In this document: positions 25,642-33,565 of the stretch, piece by piece | How positions within the stretch are numbered: position 1 is the first letter of the stretch | Layout of the letters: each line of letters starts with the position of its first letter | DNA from: a bacterium | GTDB taxonomy: Bacteria; Electryoneota; RPQS01 | Assembly (NCBI GenBank): GCA_013360195.1 | Contig: JABWCQ010000016.1 | Span: forward strand, 1-64,000 | DNA: 64,000 bases | Direction: 5' to 3' | Program-made: the position numbers and the translations under genes | The notes under the pieces: generated by a model | What the model was told of the DNA's origin: nothing | Databases searched by the model: none | Seen by the model: only the letters and a program-made list of their open reading frames with translations

Positions 25642-26526
25642 CTACTTCGAAAGCACAACTTCGGCGGGCATACCGATTGCCAGTCGCTTGTCCTCGTTAT
25701 CAAGACTTAACTTGACAGCGTAAACAAGTTGAACCCGCGACTCGCGTGTTTGCGTATTCTTTGGAGTGAACTCTGCTTCCGAGCTAATCCAAATGACTTT
25801 TCCTTGAAGACTTTCGCTGCCGAGAGCGTCAACCAAAACGGAATAGGATTCACCGAGTTTCACGTGACTCAGGTCTGACGAGCTTAGGTACACCCGCAGC
25901 TCCATGTCCCGGAGTCTCGCTATTTTCAGTTGAGTTGAACCCGGCAACGCCATTTCTCCCGGCTGTGCGTTTCGAAGCACGACCGTTCCGTCAAAGGGAG
26001 CCAGGATAACACCCATTTCAATCTGTCGGTCAAAGACGGCCAGTGTTGCGTCAAGTTTGCCTTCCTCCGCATCAAGCACTCCGAGCTGATGTTGAGCCGA
26101 AGAGAGTTGAGTCCTCGCGATGTCCCGCTTGGTGCGCAGTTCGTCAAACTGCTGATGTGTCACCGTTCCCTGCTCCAGCAGCGATTCATTTCGCTTCAGT
26201 GTCGCTTCGCTAAGCTCCAACGCCTCTTTTGCTTGACGGACCGCGTCCGAGGCGACGTTCTTTTGCGCTTGTAAAAGCGACCGTGAGGCTTCCGCTTGCG
26301 CCTTCTGCAACGCTATTAGTCGCGTGTCAAGCACAATCAGTGTGTCACCGGATTTCGCGTCCTCGCCAAGGTCCTTCCGTATCTCGAGAATGCGCGCGGC
26401 GATTTCAGAAGCGATTTCGACTTCCGTCGCCTCAAGCGTTCCGGAGGGGTTTGGGCCTGCATTGTCGGAACTGCAGGCATTGACAAAGAGGACGGCAACG
26501 GTCAGTAGTAGAAAACTGCGTATCAT
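25642..26526 (-). CDS. HlyD-family periplasmic adaptor lipoprotein (YbhG-like)
   Basis: The 294-residue protein has a lipobox at VNACSS, a first biotinyl-lipoyl half (GTLEATEVEIASEIAARI), a long coiled coil (about residues 75-165) and the second lipoyl half (MGVILAPFDGTVVLRNAQPGE), then a beta domain. It links the ABC-2 permeases to the TolC-like channel encoded just upstream. The start at 26526 is chosen because GGGAG lies 6 bases before it and the lipoprotein signal begins there; a longer frame would add residues of no known type. Confidence 0.9.
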   Translation of the reverse strand: MIRSFLLLTVAVLFVNACSSDNAGPNPSGTLEATEVEIASEIAARILEIRKDLGEDAKSGDTLIVLDTRLIALQKAQAEASRSLLQAQKNVASDAVRQAKEALELSEATLKRNESLLEQGTVTHQQFDELRTKRDIARTQLSSAQHQLGVLDAEEGKLDATLAVFDRQIEMGVILAPFDGTVVLRNAQPGEMALPGSTQLKIARLRDMELRVYLSSSDLSHVKLGESYSVLVDALGSESLQGKVIWISSEAEFTPKNTQTRESRVQLVYAVKLSLDNEDKRLAIGMPAEVVLSK

Positions 26527-26528
26527 GG

Positions 26529-27833
26529 TTATCTCCCAATCGCGTAAAGGTAATCGGCTTCGGCAAGGCGCAGCGCGACAACTGATGATATCCACTCGAG
26601 CTCGGCGATCGTCAGATCATCCTGAGCATCCAGCCATTGTGATTCGCTTGCAAGACCTGCGGCGAGTGTATTGCTGAGCATTTCCACCCGCCGTGTTTCG
26701 ATCTGCAGCCGCTCTCGCAGCTTGCTCTCCACCGGCCTTGCGGCATCCCGTGTTTCAAGTGAAGTCAGCGCGCGTGATTCGAACGTCTTAAGCACGTCAG
26801 AGCGCGTTGCCGACAGCGATCTTGCAAGTACTTCCTGTGACTTTGCACGGGACCTTGCTTCATGAAAGTCCCACAAAGTCCACGACATTGAAACACCCAG
26901 CGTGTAATAGTCCATCCACTCGTTCTCAATCATGTCAACGCCGGGTTTTGCATAGTGATATACTGCTGCTGCGCCAACATTAGGCAGCAAACCGGCAATG
27001 CTTGCGCGGCGCAGGCGATTTCGCTGCTCGATTCTGGCATCAAGCATTTGCACTTCTGGCCGTTGTTGAATCAGCTCCGGATCGTATCCTGCGTCGTAAG
27101 CCAACGCCGAGTTCAACACAGATTGCGGAAAGATCTCCAACGACGGCTCGCCAATCAGTTTGCCTAAAGCGAGCCGCGCGTTTCGCGCCGCCGTTTCCGC
27201 CTGCAATAAGGCGGACTCCGCGGACTTCAAACTTGCTTCGACAGCCAGCAGTGCGTCTTCGGTCGCAACTCCAATCGTCCGCGAAGACGAGAGCTCGTCG
27301 AAATGCCGCTGCAGTCGTGCGCGGCGCGCGACAGCTGCGTCTTGGTTTGCTTGCGCGCCTGCCGCGATGAAGTACGCACGTCGGATACTGTGCAGAAGGA
27401 TTAGGCTGTCGGCGCGTGTGTCATACCGCTGCGCCTGTGCATCGAGGCGTGCCGCTTGTTCGCGTGAAACGATTGCTCCTCCCGCGTACAGCGGTATCGT
27501 CGCCGTGAGGTTCAGATCATAAATGTTGCCGTCGCCAAACTTGATCTTCGGCGGTGTGAACCCCGGAGCTGAGGGAAATGCTGATGTCAGGTCCTGCGTT
27601 TCGCTTGTGTAATTGTAGCTTCCCTTCAGAGCAAGGGACGGTTTGCGCTGGCCTGCGAAGGCGCGTGCGTCGAACTGCGCCGAGTTCGTTGCATGTCTCT
27701 TTGCCTCCAGCGCATCGCTGGCTTCCAATCCTCTTCGGAGGCATTCGTCGAGCGAAAGCGTATCCGGCCCCGTTTGCGCGAGTGACAGCTGAAGCGCCGC
27801 GCACAACAGAGCTGCGATCATCAGGATTTTCAT
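26529..27833 (-). CDS. TolC-family outer-membrane efflux protein
   Basis: The 434-residue protein has a signal peptide (MKILMIAALLCAALQLSLA) and the two-fold repeat of TolC proteins: LSLDECLRRGLEASDALEAKR at the start of the first half and long amphipathic helices (ARLQRHFDELSSSRTIGVATEDALLAVEASLKSAES split by loops). It provides the outer-membrane duct for the adaptor and ABC-2 pump downstream. The ribosome site GGAG lies 8 bases upstream of the ATG. The start overlaps the tetR stop. E. coli ybhGFSR lacks its own tolC, so this operon is more complete. Confidence 0.9.
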   Translation of the reverse strand: MKILMIAALLCAALQLSLAQTGPDTLSLDECLRRGLEASDALEAKRHATNSAQFDARAFAGQRKPSLALKGSYNYTSETQDLTSAFPSAPGFTPPKIKFGDGNIYDLNLTATIPLYAGGAIVSREQAARLDAQAQRYDTRADSLILLHSIRRAYFIAAGAQANQDAAVARRARLQRHFDELSSSRTIGVATEDALLAVEASLKSAESALLQAETAARNARLALGKLIGEPSLEIFPQSVLNSALAYDAGYDPELIQQRPEVQMLDARIEQRNRLRRASIAGLLPNVGAAAVYHYAKPGVDMIENEWMDYYTLGVSMSWTLWDFHEARSRAKSQEVLARSLSATRSDVLKTFESRALTSLETRDAARPVESKLRERLQIETRRVEMLSNTLAAGLASESQWLDAQDDLTIAELEWISSVVALRLAEADYLYAIGR

Positions 27834-28489
27834 TGAGGTCTCCTCTCTACTGCGCCATACAGCAGCAGATCGAGAATGCTTGTCAGTCGCTCTTCCATGA
27901 ACAGTTCCTCGTCTTCGATCTGCAAATCTAAAAATGTCTCTGCCACCGGCCGTGCGACAAAGAAGAATAAATTGAGTGACAGCATGCTGATGAATAATTG
28001 CTTGGGGTTGACCGGACGCAATTGCCCGGCCTGCACTCCATGTTCGATTAGTGATAATATCCTTGTCACGACCGGTGGCTGTTGGCCGCCGGTCATTTCC
28101 ATGACAACGCTGCGTGTCAGTTCCGGATCGTCGGCAGTTCCGCCAATAAACAGCCGGACACAGTGCTTGTGGCGGATGACCGCGCGGTAATGCGATCGCA
28201 CAAAGTGCTTGAGCACGGCGATGGCGTCATGTTCATCTGCTGGCAGCTTTTGCATTTCATATCCGACTTCAGACATTATGAGGGTGAATTGCTTCGCGAA
28301 TGCGGCTCGGTACAGTCCGGTTCGGTCGCGGAAGTGATAATAGATCAGGGCCTTGTTCACCCCGGCCTGTTGCGCAATGTGCTCGAGCCGGGCGCCGTGC
28401 CGACCCTGGGAGGAGAAGACGTCAATTGCCGCTGCGACAATCCTGTCCTTGACGGTTAAGTCTTGAGATGTTTTTTGCTCTGCGTTCAT
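27830..28489 (-). CDS. TetR-family transcriptional regulator (CecR-like by context)
   Basis: The 219-residue protein has the TetR helix-turn-helix at about 10-55 (AAIDVFSSQGRHGARLEHIAQQ, then GVNKALIYYHFRDRTGLYRAAF) and a helical ligand domain. It is the first gene of the tolC-hlyD-ABC operon, as CecR (YbiH) is beside ybhGFSR in E. coli, and should repress it until an exported compound binds. The ATG at 28489 is preferred over a TTG at 28498. An operator candidate and a promoter -10 box end just before that ATG and would otherwise lie inside the gene. Confidence 0.9.
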   Translation of the reverse strand: MNAEQKTSQDLTVKDRIVAAAIDVFSSQGRHGARLEHIAQQAGVNKALIYYHFRDRTGLYRAAFAKQFTLIMSEVGYEMQKLPADEHDAIAVLKHFVRSHYRAVIRHKHCVRLFIGGTADDPELTRSVVMEMTGGQQPPVVTRILSLIEHGVQAGQLRPVNPKQLFISMLSLNLFFFVARPVAETFLDLQIEDEELFMEERLTSILDLLLYGAVERRPQ

Positions 28490-28490
28490 G

Positions 28491-28508
28491 ATTGACAATA
28501 TCGTTAAA
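28491..28508. promoter_or_regulatory. candidate TetR operator, site A
   Basis: ATTGAC-AATATC-GTTAAA is an imperfect inverted repeat directly before the tetR ATG and over its -10 box. Read on the minus strand it is TTTAACGATATTGTCAAT, which shares TTTAACGATAT and the following GT with site B at 28610. Confidence 0.6.
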
Positions 28509-28525
28509 CTTTTTTGTCAAGTCAA
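28497..28525 (-). promoter_or_regulatory. candidate sigma-70 promoter of the tetR-exporter operon
   Basis: On the minus strand TTGACT (28525-28520), a 17-base spacer and GATATT (28502-28497) lie upstream of tetR. The expected start of transcription falls on or next to the ATG, so the message may have almost no leader. The operator candidate overlaps the -10 box, which fits repression. Confidence 0.5.
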
Positions 28526-28609
28526 TAGGAATGTGAAATTTCGTTTCAATATTTAATTATTATTTATTAATAATTTATCAATGTTATTTAAATCGAGATA
28601 GAGGCATGA

Positions 28610-28627
28610 TTTAACGATATAGTAAAA
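28610..28627. promoter_or_regulatory. candidate TetR operator, site B
   Basis: TTTAAC-GATATA-GTAAAA is an inverted repeat with one mismatch between its 6-base arms. Its first 11 bases are identical to site A in inverted orientation, about 100 bases away. Two matching sites around a tetR start suggest cooperative autoregulation. Confidence 0.55.
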
Positions 28628-28853
28628 ACAGTCTGCATCTGTTACTCTCTTTTGTACTTCGATCGCCTGATTTGGCAATCGGATTTTATTCATATGTTCA
28701 ATCTTTGCTTGCACGTACTCAGATTCTGCAGCTCAAACTTACCGTATGCCCCTTCATATATATAAGGAGAGGCAGTAAGGTGAATGTTTTCATCACGAGG
28801 TAAGCGATACGCAGAAACAACCACTTATGCAGCGTACTAACCAAATTCTAATC

Positions 28854-28871
28854 TTGGTCTCATATGACCAA
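28854..28871. promoter_or_regulatory. perfect palindrome upstream of the clostripain-like gene
   Basis: TTGGTC-TCATAT-GACCAA is a perfect inverted repeat with a 6-base centre, 75 bases before the ATG at 28946. Spacing and size fit a dimeric regulator site; the regulator is unknown. Confidence 0.4.
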
Positions 28872-28945
28872 AACCTCAGCAAAGTAAATTGGGTCACTTA
28901 CGCGGTGAATGGTTTTCACATTCCAGAACCTAATCCAATACCAAA

Positions 28946-30571
28946 ATGAACTCTCGCATTGTCTCGTCCCTTCTAATTGCACTCGCGTTCACACTCGCTC
29001 TTGGCTGCTCCGAGGATCGCGCCAATCGCCTGGCAACTGAGCCTGTATCGGATTCCCAAACATGGGGAGTATTGATCTACGCCGCCGGAAACTACGATGG
29101 CGATGTTATACAGAACTCACAGATGTCCCTCACATCCCGTGCAATCGCGACGGTCCGTGTGATGGAGACAGAGCTCAACGCGCCGCAAACGCTTACGCAG
29201 GCTTGTATTGCTGCACCCGTCACGCAAGGGGATGTCGAAATATACGAAGTGGACTTCAGCCCCAGGACTCCCGAAGGACTTCTGAACTCTGAGCTTGTTG
29301 CCAATCTCGGTCAGGTCAGCACGGGCGATCCGCTGACACTGCGCGCCTTTCTGGAAACCGCACTGTCGCAAATGAACGCGGATCACTATGTGCTTTGTCT
29401 CGCCGGTGACGGTCATGGCTGGCAAGGGATGATGGGCGACTACGGCAATTCCCTTGGAATGCCAGTGGACATGCTGCGCAGAGAGCTCGAGAGTGTCTCG
29501 CACTTGCTTCCAAACGGAGGCTTTGACATTCTCGCATTGTATGCGCGCAATATGGGCACGCTTGAGAATGTGTATGAGCTTCGCGATTGTGCCGATTACA
29601 TTGTCACTTCAACCTTTAATGTCGAACAGCCGCATCATGAAATTATTGCCGAATGGTACAGGGATCTGCAAGCCCAGCCCGAACTCTCACCGCGTGAGTT
29701 GGCTGCATACATGATTGACGCGGAACGGCTTGCGCAAGACACTGAAACTGCGGTGTTCCTGACTTCCCTGTGGGATGCAAATGCCGTCGGCTCTATCGCA
29801 TCAGCATTTGATGAGTTTTCACGTCAATGGCTTGCCGCAAGTGAGTTGCAATCGCCCGCCCTGCTCGGCATCAGAGACGAACTAATGCAAACTGATTTGC
29901 ATAACGGCATTCAACTGGATATACAAGAATATGCCGATGCACTTGCCGCTTCCGGACAGTTCACCGATGAACAATACGCACCGTTCCTTGACGCTGCGGT
30001 GAATCTTGTCCACGCTGCGGAAGCGGCGAGGTTGATGTCTTACGGCTCCGACGACGCCGCCGGACACGCAGGACTTTGCTACTATTTCCCGACACAAACA
30101 GACCTTGACTCCACGGCTGGAGACGCATATGCCGAGCTGCAGCTTTCCGATGTGTCCGGGGCATGGGCGAATTATGTCAAACAGTTGCCCCGGGCACCGC
30201 GCACGACGGTCACGATTTCCGGTTTGGGACATGTGCGCGCAGGTCTGTCTGTTCAGAATCTGGTCTTCTTCATGGACACTCTGGCAACAGGTTTGCCCGC
30301 TCCCACGCGCAATCTGAGTCCGCAATGGACTCCCGTAACGGCTAATGGTGATACCGTCGACTACTCGATTTCCTTCAGCTTGACTGAAGCTGATTCCATG
30401 ATGGTTCGCTTCGGTCTCTACATTGACAACAATCAGGACGGTCAGTTGAATACCGGTGACCGCTTCGGTTTCTGGGATCTTCCGGGAGGCGGAAACTTCG
30501 AACGGCTTATGTTGCATCGCGGCGATGTACTGACCGGCCGCAACGTGTTCATTAATTTCAACCGCAATTAA
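28946..30571 (+). CDS. clostripain-like (peptidase C11 family) lipoprotein lacking the catalytic Cys
   Basis: The 541-residue protein has a lipobox (LALGC, Cys 21). Its body follows the clostripain fold: TWGVLIYAAGNYDGDV at the start (usually WTVLVYMAADNDL), LAGDGHGWQG with His 157 at the catalytic His site, and FDILALYARNMGTLE where active members have FDACLMxxxE. The expected Cys is Arg 201 and the Asp before it is Tyr 199, so peptidase activity should be lost. The C-terminal 120 residues form a beta-rich domain. It lies 14 bases before a TonB-dependent receptor gene and is likely a surface or periplasmic binding partner of it. The role is unknown. Confidence 0.82.
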   Translation: MNSRIVSSLLIALAFTLALGCSEDRANRLATEPVSDSQTWGVLIYAAGNYDGDVIQNSQMSLTSRAIATVRVMETELNAPQTLTQACIAAPVTQGDVEIYEVDFSPRTPEGLLNSELVANLGQVSTGDPLTLRAFLETALSQMNADHYVLCLAGDGHGWQGMMGDYGNSLGMPVDMLRRELESVSHLLPNGGFDILALYARNMGTLENVYELRDCADYIVTSTFNVEQPHHEIIAEWYRDLQAQPELSPRELAAYMIDAERLAQDTETAVFLTSLWDANAVGSIASAFDEFSRQWLAASELQSPALLGIRDELMQTDLHNGIQLDIQEYADALAASGQFTDEQYAPFLDAAVNLVHAAEAARLMSYGSDDAAGHAGLCYYFPTQTDLDSTAGDAYAELQLSDVSGAWANYVKQLPRAPRTTVTISGLGHVRAGLSVQNLVFFMDTLATGLPAPTRNLSPQWTPVTANGDTVDYSISFSLTEADSMMVRFGLYIDNNQDGQLNTGDRFGFWDLPGGGNFERLMLHRGDVLTGRNVFINFNRN

Positions 30572-30585
30572 TCAGGATACACTTC

Positions 30586-33414
30586 GTGCGCAAATTTCCG
30601 ATGCTCGTGTTGGGACAGGTGATGGCGAGGCAGCTGATCTTTTTAACTTTGCTTTGTTCGCTTTCTTTGAATGTTGTGTGGGGTCAGGGGGAGACGACGG
30701 TGAACGGGTCTATTACAGGTATTGTCGTCGACAGTGAAACCGGCGAGGCGATGTTTGGAGTGGCCGTGATGATCGAGGGCACCAAGCAAGGCGCTTCGTC
30801 AGACTTGGATGGTCAGTTTACAATACGAAATGTTGCGCCGGGTTTGTACACCGTTGTCGCAAACTACATCGGTTATGCCAAGTTGTCGGTTACAGATGTC
30901 GAAGTTAAATCAGGCCGCGTCTCCACACTGAATCTGAAGCTAGCAACGGAAGCGATTCAAACACAGGAAGTGGTCATCGAAGCGCGCCGGATTGATAATT
31001 CCGAAGCGTCCATTCTGCAGATTCAGCGCCGTTCTACATCCGTGTCCAACGGAATTTCCGCAGAGCAGATCAAAAAGTCTCCCGACTCCGACGCCGCAGA
31101 CGCCGTCAAACGTGTTACAGGTATTTCGGTTGTCGGCGACAAGTATGTCTACGTGCGCGGGATGGGCGAACGATACAACAACACCCGCCTGAACGGATCT
31201 TCGCTGGCAAGTCCTGAACCGCTTAAGCGCGTTGTTCCCTTCGACATCATTCCAGCAAATTTACTCAACAATATCGTCGTTTCGAAGACCTTCACTCCGG
31301 ATCAGCCGGGCGACTTCGCCGGAGGTTCCGTGCAGTTGACCACCAAGGATTTTCCTGAAAAGTTGACGTTTTCCGTGACCCAGAATGTTGAATTCAATGA
31401 CCGGACAACGTTCAAGGAGTTTAATACCTATAAAGGCGGTTCAACCGATTGGCTGGGATGGGACGACGGCTCGCGTGATCTGCCCGATGAGATGGTGAAT
31501 CCTCCCGCGGGTGCGACCAGCAGAACGCTTGCGACCTCGTTTGCGAATACGTGGGAAGCGCGCCAGACGACTGCTCCGTTGAACGGCTCGCGATCGATTG
31601 CATTCGGAAATCAGTCGTCTCTGTTCGGCAAGCCTTTCGGTTATCTGGCCACCATCACTCAATCTGCAAGTTATTCCAGCCGCAATGAACAGGAATTCAT
31701 TTATAACTTCCTGGATGACGGCACGATAGAGACAACGGACAGCGTTCATATCGTCAAGTCTACCAAGAGCGGAGCGTTGGGCGGCATCCTTGATTTGAAC
31801 TACAAAGCTTCCCCTGCGCACAAGTTCAGTGTGAAGTCCATGTACACAGGCAGCGGTGACGACGAAGTCAAGCTTTTTTCCGGAATTCTTGAAAGCAATC
31901 TGCTCGTTCGCGCCACCCGGTTAGCATGGACTGAACGATCGCTTGCCACGATTCAGCCAAAAGGCGAGCATCAACTCTCCGCGCTTCGCAACAGCAAGCT
32001 CGAGTGGGGGCTTACCCTTTCCAAGGGACAATATAAGCAGCCCGACCGTCGCGATGTCTATTACGCCGACTTTGGCACCGGCGAGTATTCCTACTTGAAC
32101 TCCAATTCGAGCGGATTTCGCCGCTTTGCCGAAATGAAGGATGACATCATTGAAGGCACCTTTGATTGGACAATGCCGCTGCGCAATAAAGACGATCAGT
32201 CGAAAATCAAATTCGGCGGACTTGTTCGCAGCATGGATCGTGAATTCCCCACGCGAAAATTCTACTTCCAATCTTCGGATACCATTGGAGCAGACGAACT
32301 TGACCGCACGCTCCCGCCCGAAGTCCTTTTCAACAAGGAGAACATTCTTGCTCATTGGACATTGCAGGAATTACCGTTTACGCTCGATTCATACAACGCG
32401 GAAATGGATGTCGCCGCAGGATATCTCATGGGCGACCTGATGCTGAATAAGAAGTGGCGGGCTGTTCTCGGTGCGCGTATCGAGTCCACTGACCAATACT
32501 TCAGGACTTTTCCGTACCCGGGCAGTCCGGACACCACGTTCGCTGAAGGCGGGCCCTCGCATACCGATGTTCTTCCGTCGCTCAATTTGACTTTTTTGCT
32601 GAACGACAAGACAAGCCTCCGTTTCGCGGTATCCAAGACGCTTGTCAATCCCGACTATGCCGAACTTGTTCCGACCGTGGACAGTGATTACTACGAAGGA
32701 ACCGAGAAGTTAGGTAATCCTGACGTGGATTACACAAAGGTCTTGAATGTTGATCTGCGCGCGGAACTGTATCCGTCCATTGGAGAGAACTTCAGTGCAG
32801 GTCTGTTCTATAAGCAGATAAAGGACCCCATCGAGTGGATTTACGCTTCCGGTTCTGCAACCGGCGCCATCAACGCTCTGTATCCGGACAATCTCGTTGA
32901 TGCAAACAACATTGGTGTTGAAGTTGAGTTTCGTAAGTCGCTTGAATTTGCCGCTGAAAAACTTGGCGGTCAAATGCGCTATTTTTCGGTTCAAGGCAAC
33001 CTCACGCTTGTCTCTTCGACAGTGGACCTGAATCAACCGGCCTATGACCCCGCCAATGTAGGTGCAGGAATACTTACAAGTACGGAACGGGCTTTGATGG
33101 GCCAATCGGATTATATCGTAAACGCAACTTTGGCCTATGATCAGCCGCTCTGGGGCACAAGTCTGCGCTTATTGTTCAACACGTTTGGTGAGCGTATTTC
33201 GCAGGTCGGCGGCTACGGCAATCCGGATACGTATGAGCAGCCGTTCAGCCGTCTGGATTTTGCGGCCAACCAATCGCTGGGAGGTCATTGGGCTGCCAAA
33301 TTTCAGGCGAAGAATCTTCTGAATTCGGAAGTCGAATTTCTGACCGGCGGTAAGGTCCAGAATTCTTTCAAGGTTGGACAAAGCTTCTCGCTTGGACTAT
33401 CCTACTCAATTTGA
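30586..33414 (+). CDS. TonB-dependent outer-membrane receptor with N-terminal carboxypeptidase-D-like domain
   Basis: The 942-residue protein has a signal peptide (LIFLTLLCSLSLNVVWG). A CarboxypepD_reg-like domain follows at about 40-125 (GSITGIVVDSETGEAMFGV). The plug domain spans about 145-260 (SDAADAVKRVTGISVVGDKYVYVRGMGERY cut by loops, typical of TonB plugs) and a 22-strand barrel runs to the end. Such receptors import large or scarce ligands with TonB energy. No SusD partner is present; instead a secreted beta-helix-type protein follows. The GTG start has AGGA 8 bases upstream; internal ATGs at 30601 and 30622 are alternatives. The ligand is unknown. Confidence 0.93.
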   Translation: MRKFPMLVLGQVMARQLIFLTLLCSLSLNVVWGQGETTVNGSITGIVVDSETGEAMFGVAVMIEGTKQGASSDLDGQFTIRNVAPGLYTVVANYIGYAKLSVTDVEVKSGRVSTLNLKLATEAIQTQEVVIEARRIDNSEASILQIQRRSTSVSNGISAEQIKKSPDSDAADAVKRVTGISVVGDKYVYVRGMGERYNNTRLNGSSLASPEPLKRVVPFDIIPANLLNNIVVSKTFTPDQPGDFAGGSVQLTTKDFPEKLTFSVTQNVEFNDRTTFKEFNTYKGGSTDWLGWDDGSRDLPDEMVNPPAGATSRTLATSFANTWEARQTTAPLNGSRSIAFGNQSSLFGKPFGYLATITQSASYSSRNEQEFIYNFLDDGTIETTDSVHIVKSTKSGALGGILDLNYKASPAHKFSVKSMYTGSGDDEVKLFSGILESNLLVRATRLAWTERSLATIQPKGEHQLSALRNSKLEWGLTLSKGQYKQPDRRDVYYADFGTGEYSYLNSNSSGFRRFAEMKDDIIEGTFDWTMPLRNKDDQSKIKFGGLVRSMDREFPTRKFYFQSSDTIGADELDRTLPPEVLFNKENILAHWTLQELPFTLDSYNAEMDVAAGYLMGDLMLNKKWRAVLGARIESTDQYFRTFPYPGSPDTTFAEGGPSHTDVLPSLNLTFLLNDKTSLRFAVSKTLVNPDYAELVPTVDSDYYEGTEKLGNPDVDYTKVLNVDLRAELYPSIGENFSAGLFYKQIKDPIEWIYASGSATGAINALYPDNLVDANNIGVEVEFRKSLEFAAEKLGGQMRYFSVQGNLTLVSSTVDLNQPAYDPANVGAGILTSTERALMGQSDYIVNATLAYDQPLWGTSLRLLFNTFGERISQVGGYGNPDTYEQPFSRLDFAANQSLGGHWAAKFQAKNLLNSEVEFLTGGKVQNSFKVGQSFSLGLSYSI

Positions 33415-33454
33415 TACGCCGTGCGTAAGCTTACACAATTCTGACACATTGCTC

Positions 33455-33477
33455 ACCCCCGGAAAACCTCCGGGGGT
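33455..33477 (+). terminator. rho-independent terminator
   Basis: The stem ACCCCCGG / CCGGGGGT with a 7-base loop is followed by TATCTTTT, 40 bases after the TonB receptor stop. Confidence 0.85.
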
Positions 33478-33565
33478 TATCTTTTGACTGACTGATAACT
33501 ACGTCACTCGAAAACAAGTAATAGAGACCCTCTTGAGAATCATGTACCAAACAAGGAGAATTGAA

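Larger units (their letters stand above)
28490..28945. other. divergent intergenic region with operators
   Basis: This stretch of about 456 bases lies between the tetR operon (minus) and the clostripain-like gene (plus). It is AT-rich around 28550-28600. It contains operator candidates A and B for the TetR protein and, nearer the plus gene, a perfect 6-6-6 palindrome at 28854. The run ATATAAGGAGAGG at 28760 looks like a ribosome site, but only a tiny frame follows. No gene is supported. Confidence 0.5.

Noticed and set aside
28755-28815. Leader peptide after the ribosome-site-like AAGGAGAGG
   Set aside because: The frame that follows has fewer than ten codons and no attenuator structure or repeated codons were found.
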